In this document: piece after piece, positions 34,559-42,345 of the stretch | How the letters are laid out: each line of letters starts with the position of its first letter | Numbering within the stretch: position 1 is the first letter of the stretch | Assembly: GCF_022206305.1 (NCBI RefSeq) | Contig: NZ_JAKOIW010000026.1 | Coordinates: forward strand, 1 to 51,190 | Length of the DNA stretch: 51,190 bases | Direction of reading: 5' to 3' | DNA from: Gordonia sp. 'Campus' | GTDB lineage: Bacteria > Actinomycetota > Actinomycetes > Mycobacteriales > Mycobacteriaceae | Translations under genes and position numbers: made by a program | Notes under the pieces: model-generated | Databases searched by the model: none | Seen by the model: the letters and a program-made list of their open reading frames with translations, nothing else | Told to the model about the DNA's origin: nothing

Positions 34559-35557
34559 GTGCTCTACTCCCAGCTTCCCGTACTCACCGAGCAACCGGTG
34601 TGCCGTCTGCGCAGCCTGCGCTCGGTCACGCTGAGCGTCCCCGATCCCCTGGCCTCGCGCGACTTCTATCACGAAGTGTGGGGACTGACCACCGTCGAGG
34701 AGGACGGTGACCGGTTCTGGCTGCGCGCCACCGGCACCGAACACCATGTTCTCGACCTTCGCCCCGGTGACGCGAATGCCCTGGGCGGCTTCAGCTTCGC
34801 TCTCGGCACACCACGCGAGGTCGACGACGCCGCCCGCGCACTGGAGCGTATCGGCGTGCCGCTGCTGCGCGAGCCGGGTCCGCTCGACGACGCCGGGGGC
34901 GGTTACGGCCTGGCCCTCGTCGACCCGGAGGGGCGCACCGTCGAATTGTCGGCGGACGTGCACGCGGTGTCGTCGCAGGAACCCGCGGGTCGTCGTGCCA
35001 TCCCTCGCAAGATCGCGCACGTCGTCCTGAACACCACCGACATCGAGCGGATCACGGCGTTCTACACCCAGGTCCTCGGGATGCGGGTGTCGGACTGGTC
35101 CGAGCGCCAGATGTCGTTCCTGCGCTGCAACTCCGAGCATCACGTCATCGCCCTGAACCAGGCGCCCTGGCCGGCCCTGAACCACGTCGCCTACGAGATG
35201 ACCTCCATCGACCACTTCATGCGCGGCATCGGTAACCTGCGCTCCCACGGGATCAGCCCGCAGTGGGGTCCCGGCCGCCACGGCCCCGGCGACAACACCT
35301 TCTCGTACTTCACCGATCCGGCGGGTCTGGTCTGCGAGTACACCTCCGAGGTCGCCCAGATCGACGAAGACGCCTGGCTGTGCCGGACCTGGCGCCGCAC
35401 ACCCGAACTGTCCGATCAGTGGGGAACCGCGGGCCCGCCGACGACCACCGTCCGCACGGCCATGGCCGGCATCCCCGACCACGGCGCGAGCTCCCTGGTG
35501 ACCCCGCGCGACCCGGACTACTTCATCCATCTGCCCCAGACGGTGGGCGTCGCATGA
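34559..35557 (+). CDS. Type I extradiol ring-cleavage dioxygenase (VOC, two domains)
   Basis: Two-domain vicinal-oxygen-chelate enzyme of 332 residues. The C-terminal domain holds the iron triad His 154 (KIAHVVLN), His 209 (ALNHVAYE) and Glu 260 (GLVCEYTSE), plus the second-sphere His 195, His 241 and Tyr 250 that act in BphC-type catalysis. The N-terminal domain has no metal site, as expected. It should cleave a catechol-like ring next to the hydroxyls. Substrate specificity cannot be read. GTG start ten bases after the reductase stop; its own stop overlaps the next ATG. Confidence 0.92.
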   Translation: MLYSQLPVLTEQPVCRLRSLRSVTLSVPDPLASRDFYHEVWGLTTVEEDGDRFWLRATGTEHHVLDLRPGDANALGGFSFALGTPREVDDAARALERIGVPLLREPGPLDDAGGGYGLALVDPEGRTVELSADVHAVSSQEPAGRRAIPRKIAHVVLNTTDIERITAFYTQVLGMRVSDWSERQMSFLRCNSEHHVIALNQAPWPALNHVAYEMTSIDHFMRGIGNLRSHGISPQWGPGRHGPGDNTFSYFTDPAGLVCEYTSEVAQIDEDAWLCRTWRRTPELSDQWGTAGPPTTTVRTAMAGIPDHGASSLVTPRDPDYFIHLPQTVGVA

Positions 35558-36354
35558 CCACCACCGTCACCGTGCTCGACCGCGTGCACGTCGTCGCGCA
35601 CCCGTCGAGCCGCGAGATCCGGAGCCGGCACAACGTGGTGCTGCTCCACGGGATCGGCGGCGGCGCCACGTCGTGTGGCCCACTGGCCGCACGGCTGGCC
35701 GCCGCCGGTCTCGACTGCTGGTGCCCCGACGCCCCCGGTTACGGGCGCTCGGCCGATCCCCGGCCGGGCATCGGCCCCGTCGAGGAGATGGCCGAACTGA
35801 TCGAAGCGCTCGTTCCGGGAGAGCCGGTCGTACTCCTCGGCACGTCCTGGGGCGGTGTGATCGCCATGGATCTGGCGCTGCACCGGCCCGATCTCGTCGC
35901 CGCGCTCGTCATCGCCGACAGCACCCGCGGTTCCGGGGTCACCGCCGAGCGGGCCGCCGGCATGCTCGCCCGCATCCCCGACCTCGTGGACCGGGGTGCC
36001 GCCGCAGTCGCTGCCGACCGCGCCGACGCGCTCACGGCACCCGACTGCGACCCGGCGGTCACCGCCGAGGTCCGCGCCACCATGGCGGAGGTCCGCGAGC
36101 CCGGCTTCGCCGCCGCGGCCCGGTACATGGCCGCGACCGATCTCGGCTCCGATCTCGCCCGACTCGCCCGCCCGGCCCTCGTTCTCGTCGGTGAGCGCGA
36201 CACCATCACCGGCGTCGACGAATCACGACTCCTCGCCGACGAGATCCCCGGCGCGCAGCTGCGGATCGTCCCCGATGCCGGCCACGCCGCGATCCAGGAA
36301 CAACCCGACGTCGTCGCCGACCACGTCCTGGACTTCGTCGGGATGCTGTCATGA
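35554..36354 (+). CDS. Alpha/beta hydrolase (ring-fission product hydrolase candidate)
   Basis: Hydrolase of 266 residues with LLHGIGGGATS (oxyanion loop), nucleophile elbow GTSWGG, the Asp in GERDTITG and the His in DAGHAAIQEQP. Position directly after the extradiol dioxygenase, with a four-base overlap, is the usual place for a C-C hydrolase acting on the ring-fission product; an ester or lactone substrate is possible. Its stop overlaps the next gene's ATG. Confidence 0.88.
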   Translation: MTTTVTVLDRVHVVAHPSSREIRSRHNVVLLHGIGGGATSCGPLAARLAAAGLDCWCPDAPGYGRSADPRPGIGPVEEMAELIEALVPGEPVVLLGTSWGGVIAMDLALHRPDLVAALVIADSTRGSGVTAERAAGMLARIPDLVDRGAAAVAADRADALTAPDCDPAVTAEVRATMAEVREPGFAAAARYMAATDLGSDLARLARPALVLVGERDTITGVDESRLLADEIPGAQLRIVPDAGHAAIQEQPDVVADHVLDFVGMLS

Positions 36355-37094
36355 GCGCCGGGACGATGGTGGTGACCGGCGGCGGCCGCGGACTGGGCCG
36401 TGCCATCGCCGAACGTCTCGGCGCCGACGGGCACCGACTGGTGATCGCCGAACGGGATGCGGAGACCGCGTTCGCGGCCGAGGCCGCTTTGCGCGACGCC
36501 GGTCACGACGCCCGCGCGATCGTCACCGACATCGCCGACGTCGACGCCGTCCGCGCACTCGCCGACCGTCTCGACGTTGACGGCGATCACGTGATCGGCC
36601 TCGTCAACAACGCGGCGATCGCCGACGGCGTAGGTGGCGCGACGTTCTTCGAGCTTGCCGACGACGAGTTCGGACGGCTGACCGACGTCAACGTCCGTGG
36701 CACCTGGTCGGTCACGAAGTACCTGTGGCCGTTGCTGTCCCGCTCGCGGGGCGCCGTGGTCAACATCGCCTCCGATGTCGCGATGTACGGGTCGCCGCGG
36801 CTCGTGCACTACGTGTCGTCCAAGGCCGCGGTCATCGGGATGACGCGCTCGATGGCCCGCGATGCCGGACCGCACGGAGTTCGCGTGAATGCCGTTGCGC
36901 CGGGCCTGATCCGGGTCGAGGCCACCGAAGGCGTTCCCGAAGACCGGTACCGCACCTACGCCGCGGGGCGCGCACTCGACCGCGAACAGACCCCGCAGGA
37001 CGTCGCCGGAGTGGTCCGCTTCCTACTGTCCGAGGACGCCGCCTTCGTCACCGGTCAGACCATCGTCGTCGACGGCGGATTCATCTTCCGCTGA
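36351..37094 (+). CDS. Short-chain dehydrogenase/reductase (canonical)
   Basis: SDR of 247 residues with complete machinery: cofactor motif TGGGRGLG, NNAA strand, catalytic Ser in NIASD, Tyr and Lys in HYVSSKAAV. The acidic residue after strand 2 (AERD) suggests NAD preference. In a Rieske-oxygenase cluster it could dehydrogenate a cis-dihydrodiol to the catechol needed by the extradiol enzyme, or act on an alcohol side chain. Four-base overlap with the hydrolase. Confidence 0.92.
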   Translation: MSAGTMVVTGGGRGLGRAIAERLGADGHRLVIAERDAETAFAAEAALRDAGHDARAIVTDIADVDAVRALADRLDVDGDHVIGLVNNAAIADGVGGATFFELADDEFGRLTDVNVRGTWSVTKYLWPLLSRSRGAVVNIASDVAMYGSPRLVHYVSSKAAVIGMTRSMARDAGPHGVRVNAVAPGLIRVEATEGVPEDRYRTYAAGRALDREQTPQDVAGVVRFLLSEDAAFVTGQTIVVDGGFIFR

Positions 37095-37170
37095 GCGACG
37101 CATCCACTTCGACTCCAGCCCCCAACCCCCAGTCCGCAGCCCCACCGCACACCAGCCCCGAGGAGTACCC

Positions 37171-37950
37171 ATGGACCTGCAGCTCGCCGGTCGCCGAGTG
37201 TTGATCACCGGCGCGAGCTCCGGGATCGGCCTCGCCACCGCCCGCTTGCTCGCCGAGGAAGGCGCCCGCCTGGCGCTCTGTGCCCGCGACGAGGACCGTC
37301 TTCGTTCCGCGACAGCCGATCTCGCCGCGATCACCGACGTGGTCACCGCGTCGTGCGATGTCACCAGCCGCGCGTCCGTCGACGCCTTCGTCGCCACCGC
37401 CGTCGACCGGCTCGGTGGTCTCGACGGCGTGGTCTGCAACGCGGGGCGGTCGCTCATGCGCACCCTCGACGAGACCACCGACGAGGAGATCCGCGACGAG
37501 TTCGACCTGAAGATCTTCGGTGCGCTGCACGTCATCCGCGCCACCCGCGCCGCGCTCGCGGCGTCGGACCGCGGTGCCGTGGTGATCGTCAACGCCATCC
37601 TGTCGCGGCAGCCCGAAACCCGCCTCGCCGTCACGTCGGCGGCCCGGGCGGGCCTGCTGAACCTGTCGAGCTCGCTCGCCGAGGAGCTCGCGACCGACGG
37701 GACACGGGTCAACTCGGTGCTGCTCGGCCTCATCGACACCGGACAGTGGCAACGCCGGTTCGCCGAGAGCGGCGCCGACGACTTCGCGGCCTGGAGTGCC
37801 GAGATCGCCGACGACCGGGGAATCGCACTGGGCCGCTTCGGTTCCGCCGACGAACTCGCATTCCCCATCACCACCCTGCTCTCGCCGCGGAACAGCTACA
37901 CGACCGGCGCCACGCTCGAGGTCGGCGGCGGGGTGCACCGCTATGTCTGA
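37171..37950 (+). CDS. SDR-fold protein lacking the catalytic Tyr/Lys
   Basis: SDR-like protein of 259 residues. The cofactor-binding motif is intact (TGASSGIG) and NAG is present, but the catalytic segment reads RLAVTSAARAGLLNL: Thr 155 and Arg 159 stand where Tyr and Lys are expected, and the Ser motif is NAILS rather than NISS. Chemistry must differ from classical SDRs, or it is a structural partner of the canonical SDR upstream. A ribosome site (CGAGGAG) precedes the ATG. Confidence 0.88.
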   Translation: MDLQLAGRRVLITGASSGIGLATARLLAEEGARLALCARDEDRLRSATADLAAITDVVTASCDVTSRASVDAFVATAVDRLGGLDGVVCNAGRSLMRTLDETTDEEIRDEFDLKIFGALHVIRATRAALAASDRGAVVIVNAILSRQPETRLAVTSAARAGLLNLSSSLAEELATDGTRVNSVLLGLIDTGQWQRRFAESGADDFAAWSAEIADDRGIALGRFGSADELAFPITTLLSPRNSYTTGATLEVGGGVHRYV

Positions 37951-37998
37951 CCCCGGCAGAGCCCGACCAACCCAGCCCAGCAACAGGAGAAACAGCCG

Positions 37999-39765
37999 AT
38001 GACCGAACACACCGGAAGCCGCCGACCGACCGGCGGTGACGTCCTCGTCGATGTGCTCCGCCGGCACGGCGTCACCACCGTCTTCGGGGTGATCAGCATC
38101 CACAACCTTCCGCTCGTCGAGGCCGTCGACCGCGACCTGACGTTCGTGGAGATGCGGCACGAGGCGGCCGCGGTCAACGCCGCGGACGGATTCGCCCGCG
38201 CGTCTGGCGGTCTCGGCGTCGCGCTGACCAGTACCGGTACCGGAGCAGGTAACGCTGCCGGTTCGATGGTGGAGGCCCTGACCGCGGGCAGTCGCGTCCT
38301 GCACATCACCGGCCAGATCGAGAGCGAGTTCCTCGCCCCCGGGCGTCCGGCCGCGAGTCGCGGTGTCATCCATGAGTTCCCGGGCCAGCCGCAGATGCTC
38401 GAGGCGATCTCGGCATACTCCACGACCATCACCGAGGCGAAGGACGTCGAGGCCGAACTCGAGTCCGCGATCGCGCATGTCCTCGCCGCACCCACCGGAC
38501 CGGCCAGCGTCGAATGGCCCACGGATCTGCAGTATCTCGCCTCCCCCGACGCCCAGCGACCGGCGCCGTCGGTCTCGGTGTCGACGCCCGTGGCCGACGC
38601 GGACGCCGTCGCCCGTGCCGCTGATCTGCTGCGACACGCGCGACGACCACTGTTGTGGTTGGGCGGCGGCGCGGCCGGCGCGGATGAGCAGATCGCCGAG
38701 CTCGCTCAACTCCTCGGCGCGGGCATCGTCACCAGCAACTCCGGGCGCGGAATCGTCGCCGAGGACGTCCCCCTCGTCATCGGCAACTTCGCGACCACCC
38801 CCGCGGTGCGGGCACTGCTCGACGACGCCGACGTGCTCCTCGCCGTCGGTACCCACTTCCGATCGAACGAGACCGCGTCCTACTCGCTCTCACTGCCGGA
38901 GAACATCATCCAGATCGACGTCGAACCGACGACGATCGGCCGCGTCTACCCGGCCACGGTCGGGCTCGTCGGAGACGCCGCACCGACGATCACTGCTCTG
39001 CTGGCCCAGCTGGACGCGGTCGCGACCGCCGACGAGTGGCCGCGCCGCGTGACCGCCGTGCGCGAGGAGGTCCGCGACGATCTCACGACCTACATCGGTG
39101 GCTATGCCGAGGTCTGCACGGCGATCCGCGATGCGCTACCGCGTCGCTCGGTGATCGCCCGCGACGTGACGATCCCGTCGAGCCAGTGGGGCAACCGCCT
39201 GCTGCCGATCTACGAGCGCGGCACCAACATCTTTCCCCTCGGCGGCGGGATCGGACAGGGACTCGCGATGGGGATCGGTGCGGCGCACGCCCGGCCCGAC
39301 GCCCCGACCCTCGTCGTCGCCGGCGACGGTGGATTGTCGGTGCACCTCGGCGAGCTCGCCTCCCTGGCCGGCTCGGGTGCGCACGTCATCGTGCTGGTGT
39401 TCAACGACGGCGGGTACGGGGTGCTGCGGAACATGCAGCAGAAGAACGGTTTCCGGCGCTCCGGCGTCGACCTGCACACGCCGCGCTTCGATCTGCTCGC
39501 GGCAGCGATGGACATCCCCTACCGACTCGTGCGCGGCCCGGGCGTCATCGCCGACGCTCTCGAGGCCGCGGTCAACCGCGGCGGCCCGTCGTTCATCGAG
39601 GTGGATGTCGAGGCCGTCGACCCCGCCCCCGGGCCGTTCGTCCCGCCGGTGCACGTCCCGTCTGGGCTCCATTCCTCTGGGCTCGATTCCTCTGGGCTCG
39701 ATTCCTCTGGGCTCGATTCCTCTGGGCTCGATTCCTCTGGGCTCGATTCCTCTGGGGCCCACTGA
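37999..39765 (+). CDS. Thiamine-diphosphate-dependent enzyme (acetolactate synthase/decarboxylase fold)
   Basis: ThDP enzyme of 588 residues in three domains: PYR domain with the activating Glu (FVEMRHEAAAVNAADG), central domain (~190-330) and PP domain with the ThDP/Mg motif from GDGG to FND (near 436-468). It would decarboxylate or ligate a 2-keto acid, for instance a 2-oxo acid arising from ring fission. Such an enzyme is unusual in an extradiol cluster, where aldolases are the rule. The C-terminus carries six copies of a 15-bp repeat encoding SSGLD. Its stop shares a base with the next ATG. Confidence 0.9.
   Translation: MTEHTGSRRPTGGDVLVDVLRRHGVTTVFGVISIHNLPLVEAVDRDLTFVEMRHEAAAVNAADGFARASGGLGVALTSTGTGAGNAAGSMVEALTAGSRVLHITGQIESEFLAPGRPAASRGVIHEFPGQPQMLEAISAYSTTITEAKDVEAELESAIAHVLAAPTGPASVEWPTDLQYLASPDAQRPAPSVSVSTPVADADAVARAADLLRHARRPLLWLGGGAAGADEQIAELAQLLGAGIVTSNSGRGIVAEDVPLVIGNFATTPAVRALLDDADVLLAVGTHFRSNETASYSLSLPENIIQIDVEPTTIGRVYPATVGLVGDAAPTITALLAQLDAVATADEWPRRVTAVREEVRDDLTTYIGGYAEVCTAIRDALPRRSVIARDVTIPSSQWGNRLLPIYERGTNIFPLGGGIGQGLAMGIGAAHARPDAPTLVVAGDGGLSVHLGELASLAGSGAHVIVLVFNDGGYGVLRNMQQKNGFRRSGVDLHTPRFDLLAAAMDIPYRLVRGPGVIADALEAAVNRGGPSFIEVDVEAVDPAPGPFVPPVHVPSGLHSSGLDSSGLDSSGLDSSGLDSSGLDSSGAH
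39661..39758 (+). repeat. 15-bp tandem repeat (6 full units plus a partial) at a gene end
   Basis: Units of TCTGGGCTCGATTCC start at 39661 (one base different), 39676, 39691, 39706, 39721 and 39736, and a partial unit starts at 39751. They encode SSGLD repeats as the last ~32 residues of the ThDP enzyme. Five units are identical, which implies recent expansion. Confidence 0.95.
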
Positions 39766-40223
39766 TGACCGCCCCGGCCCTCTGGTGGGACGACGACATC
39801 GCGACGCGGGTCCGGTCCGGGGACCAGGCCCATGTCTTCGCCTCCGGCACCGACGTCGCCGACGCGATCGCCCTGGCCGTCGAGAACCCCGACCTCGTGC
39901 TGAGCCTGATCCTGGCCGAGCCCGCGCCGCTTACCGCAGAGACTACGAATCTGCTCCCGTCCGTTCGGGTTCCGACCCTGGTTCTCGCGTCGGCGCCAAA
40001 CGCCGACACCGATCTCGATGCGGCGCAGACGCTCGCCGGCGACATCGACAACGGCGTCTTCGTCGTCCTCGACGGCGCGCCCGTCCCCGCGCATACCGAG
40101 TGCCGGGAGTCCTTCGAGGAGTGGACCGTCTCGTTCGTCGCGATCGCCGAGGGCCTCGCCGCCCGCGACGGCCGCCTCCTCGCCCAGCCCACACCACTCA
40201 TCGACGAAGGAGTACTCCGATGA
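39765..40223 (+). CDS. Truncated alpha/beta-hydrolase-like protein, catalytic residues lost
   Basis: Protein of 152 residues that aligns by eye with the second half of an alpha/beta hydrolase: FASGTDVADAIALAVENPDLV corresponds to the nucleophile elbow and following helix but lacks GxSxG, VPTLVLASAPNADTD corresponds to the Asp strand, and VVLDGAPVPAHTE to the His loop without GH. The cap and first half are missing. Tight coupling to both neighbours (TGATG before, ATGA after) argues that it is expressed and not mere debris. Function unknown; a subunit or scaffold role is possible. Confidence 0.7.
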   Translation: MTAPALWWDDDIATRVRSGDQAHVFASGTDVADAIALAVENPDLVLSLILAEPAPLTAETTNLLPSVRVPTLVLASAPNADTDLDAAQTLAGDIDNGVFVVLDGAPVPAHTECRESFEEWTVSFVAIAEGLAARDGRLLAQPTPLIDEGVLR

Positions 40224-40453
40224 TGACTCGCCCAGCCCGCGAGCCCTACCTCGAGACACACCAGACCCATCCGGAGCCGCTGACACCGTATGAGCTCAAG
40301 CTCGCCGGTTCCGTCACCGAGATCTTCACCGCCGGGGCAACGACTCTCGACGAGGTCACCGACGGCCTGAACGCCCTCGGCCTCCACGGACCCGACGGTG
40401 GTCCGTGGACCGCCGAGACCTTCCGCGCCGAGATGCGCAGATTGGGGAAATGA
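40220..40453 (+). CDS. Small recombinase-like HTH domain protein
   Basis: Protein of 77 residues whose second half (PYELKLAGSVTEIFTAGATTL then DEVTDGLNALGL and WTAETFRAEMRRLG) resembles the resolvase-associated HTH domain found as a stand-alone gene in some aromatic-oxygenase clusters. It could be a DNA-binding or an oxygenase-associated protein. ATG 40220 overlaps the previous stop; a second ATG follows at once. The Rieske oxygenase gene starts one base after its stop. Confidence 0.7.
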   Translation: MMTRPAREPYLETHQTHPEPLTPYELKLAGSVTEIFTAGATTLDEVTDGLNALGLHGPDGGPWTAETFRAEMRRLGK

Positions 40454-40454
40454 C

Positions 40455-41561
40455 ATGACCACCACACAGCCCACCCCCGGCACCCGGTCCGCAACCCGCG
40501 AACGTCCCGCGCGACGCACACCGACCTACGCCGTCGGCACCCGTCGTCACCTCGACGCCGACGAGATCGCGGCGACGGGCCTCCGGGACCGCTGGTACCC
40601 GATCCTCCCGTCGCGCATGCTCGAACCCGGGGCCATGGTCCCGGTCCGCCGACTCGAGGTCGACTGGGTGCTGTTCCGCGACGCACAGGGACGGGTCCGC
40701 ATGCTCGAGGACCGGTGCCCGCACCGCAGCGCTCCGCTGTCGGTCGGCCAACACCTCGGCGACCGCATCGCCTGCGCGTACCACGGTGTCCAGGTCGACG
40801 GCGAGGGCACCGTGGTGTCGGTGCCGGGGATGCCGGGATGCGCGCTCGAGGGCCGCCGCGCGACGGTGTCGCTCGAGGTGGTCGAGGCGGCCGACACGAT
40901 CTTCGCGTTCCTGCCGCTGACCGCGGACTCGGTGCCGACCCCGTTCGTGCTCCCCGACCGGCTGTCCGATCCCGAGGTGTCCTGGTTCGGCAACTTCGCC
41001 GAGTGGGCGGGCCCGTGGCGGTTCTACATGGACAACGTCCTCGACCCCATGCACGGCGCCTTCCTGCACCGCAACTCCCATTCGATGTTCGGTGGCGACA
41101 CCTCCGCACGGTTCCGCATCCGGGAGACCGACCGCGGCTTCTTCTTCGAGAAGACCGACCAGCGCGGCGTCAACTTCGACTGGGTCGAGTTCGTGCGCGG
41201 ATCGATGGACTACGTCGACCTCGAGATCCCGTACGGCCCCGGGGCCGGCCCCGGCGGTGTGTTCGGGATCGTGGGAATGAGCACGCCCATCGACCGATCG
41301 ACGTCGGCGATCTTCCATTGGCGCACCCGGCGGGTGAGCGGATGGGAACGCGAGACCTGGCGGTTCCTCTACCGCACGACGCTGGAGGCCAAGCACTGGG
41401 AGGTCCTCGAACAGGACCGGCTGGTCCTCGAGGCGCTCGCCGGTGACGCCGACCGTGAGGAGCACCTCTACCAGCACGATCTCGGTGTCTCCCGGATTCG
41501 ACGGATCTACCGTGCCGATGCCGTCGCCCAGGCCGACAAACTCGCCGCAGCAAACGCATGA
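40455..41561 (+). CDS. Rieske non-haem iron oxygenase, alpha subunit
   Basis: Oxygenase of 368 residues. The Rieske [2Fe-2S] centre is Cys 88-x-His 90 and Cys 107-x2-His 110 (CPHRSAP, CAYHGVQ). The mononuclear iron site is in NVLDPMHGAFLH (His 200, His 205) with the bridging Asp 197 pattern. No small beta subunit is encoded, so it belongs with the homotrimeric class (VanA, phthalate-type) that uses VanB-type reductases, like the one at 33599. Those enzymes O-demethylate, hydroxylate or angularly dioxygenate aromatic acids. Probably the entry enzyme of the pathway. Confidence 0.93.
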   Translation: MTTTQPTPGTRSATRERPARRTPTYAVGTRRHLDADEIAATGLRDRWYPILPSRMLEPGAMVPVRRLEVDWVLFRDAQGRVRMLEDRCPHRSAPLSVGQHLGDRIACAYHGVQVDGEGTVVSVPGMPGCALEGRRATVSLEVVEAADTIFAFLPLTADSVPTPFVLPDRLSDPEVSWFGNFAEWAGPWRFYMDNVLDPMHGAFLHRNSHSMFGGDTSARFRIRETDRGFFFEKTDQRGVNFDWVEFVRGSMDYVDLEIPYGPGAGPGGVFGIVGMSTPIDRSTSAIFHWRTRRVSGWERETWRFLYRTTLEAKHWEVLEQDRLVLEALAGDADREEHLYQHDLGVSRIRRIYRADAVAQADKLAAANA

Positions 41562-41893
41562 GCACCGCCGAGACGATGCTGCTGACCGTGGTGCTGCGCC
41601 ACGACCAGAGCCAGAACCTCGAACAGATGCAGGGCCGGCTCGACGAGAACGACTGGTGGCACGGGTTTCCGCCCGAGGGATGCGAGGTCGTCTCCTGGGT
41701 CGTCGCCATGGGGATCGGCCAGATCGTCACCCTCCGGCTCCCGGCCGACCGGCTGCCCGCGGTGAACGTCGAACTGGAACGTCGGGCATGGGGGACGTTC
41801 GCCACCGACTTCTATCCGACGTACGACTTCCTCCCCGTCCGCGAACGACTGACGCGTGAGTCCGATGCGCGACGTTCGGCGGTGACTCCATGA
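41558..41893 (+). CDS. Conserved-looking small protein of unknown function
   Basis: Protein of 111 residues, not recognised. It reads like a compact alpha/beta ferredoxin-fold domain: LLTVVLRHDQSQNLEQMQGRL, then WWHGFPPEGCEVVSWVVAMGIGQIVTLRLP, then VNVELERRAWGTF. Overlap of four bases with the Rieske oxygenase before and the RidA gene after shows it is a real operon member. Muconolactone-isomerase-like stress-response folds have similar size; this is only a suggestion. Confidence 0.75.
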   Translation: MSTAETMLLTVVLRHDQSQNLEQMQGRLDENDWWHGFPPEGCEVVSWVVAMGIGQIVTLRLPADRLPAVNVELERRAWGTFATDFYPTYDFLPVRERLTRESDARRSAVTP

Positions 41894-42294
41894 CCCGGGT
41901 CGGACACCCCGACGTCGCGGAACCGCCCCGTCGGGACATGTTCAGCAACGCCCGCGTCGTCGGCGACCAGTTCTTCCTCTCGGGGATGCACGCCGGCGGG
42001 CCGGACGGTCCGGTGGGTGGCGACGACACCCACGCGCAGGCGGTCGAGACCTTCCGCCGCGTGCGCGCACTGACGGAGGCGTGCGGCGCTTCCGTCGACG
42101 ACATCGTCGTGTTGCGCATCTACGTCACCGACATCGCCGACAAGGCAGCTGTCGGACGCGCCCGGAGCGCGGTTTTCTCCGGGGACTTCCCGTGTTCGAC
42201 CCTCGTCGAGGTGTCGGCACTGGTCGAGCCGGGCCTCAGTGTCGAGGTCGAGGCACAGGGATTTCTTCCCGAGGCCGCGCCCGCGGCCGACTAG
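41890..42294 (+). CDS. Second RidA/YjgF-family protein, catalytic Arg replaced
   Basis: Protein of 134 residues with the RidA fold (FFLSGMHAGG, ILRIYVTDIADK-like VVLRIYVTDIADKAAV, STLVEVSALVEPGLSVEVEAQG). The Arg that defines active deaminases is missing: the site reads PCSTLVEV with Ser 103 at the Arg position. It therefore differs from the first RidA of the cluster and may bind a different ligand or catalyse a different step. Four-base overlap with the preceding gene. Confidence 0.88.
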   Translation: MTRVGHPDVAEPPRRDMFSNARVVGDQFFLSGMHAGGPDGPVGGDDTHAQAVETFRRVRALTEACGASVDDIVVLRIYVTDIADKAAVGRARSAVFSGDFPCSTLVEVSALVEPGLSVEVEAQGFLPEAAPAAD

Positions 42295-42345
42295 AATCAC
42301 TCGAACCGGCGTCAGCCACGCCGACTACACCCCGAGGACGCCATC

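Noticed and set aside
39661..39758. A CRISPR array
   Set aside because: Units are 15 bp, directly adjacent and without unique spacers; they form an in-frame coding repeat.
39519..40286. Minus-strand frames with Glu-Ser-Ser-Pro repeats opposite the ThDP gene end
   Set aside because: They are the complement of the 15-bp tandem repeat, which stays open in several frames because its length is a multiple of three.
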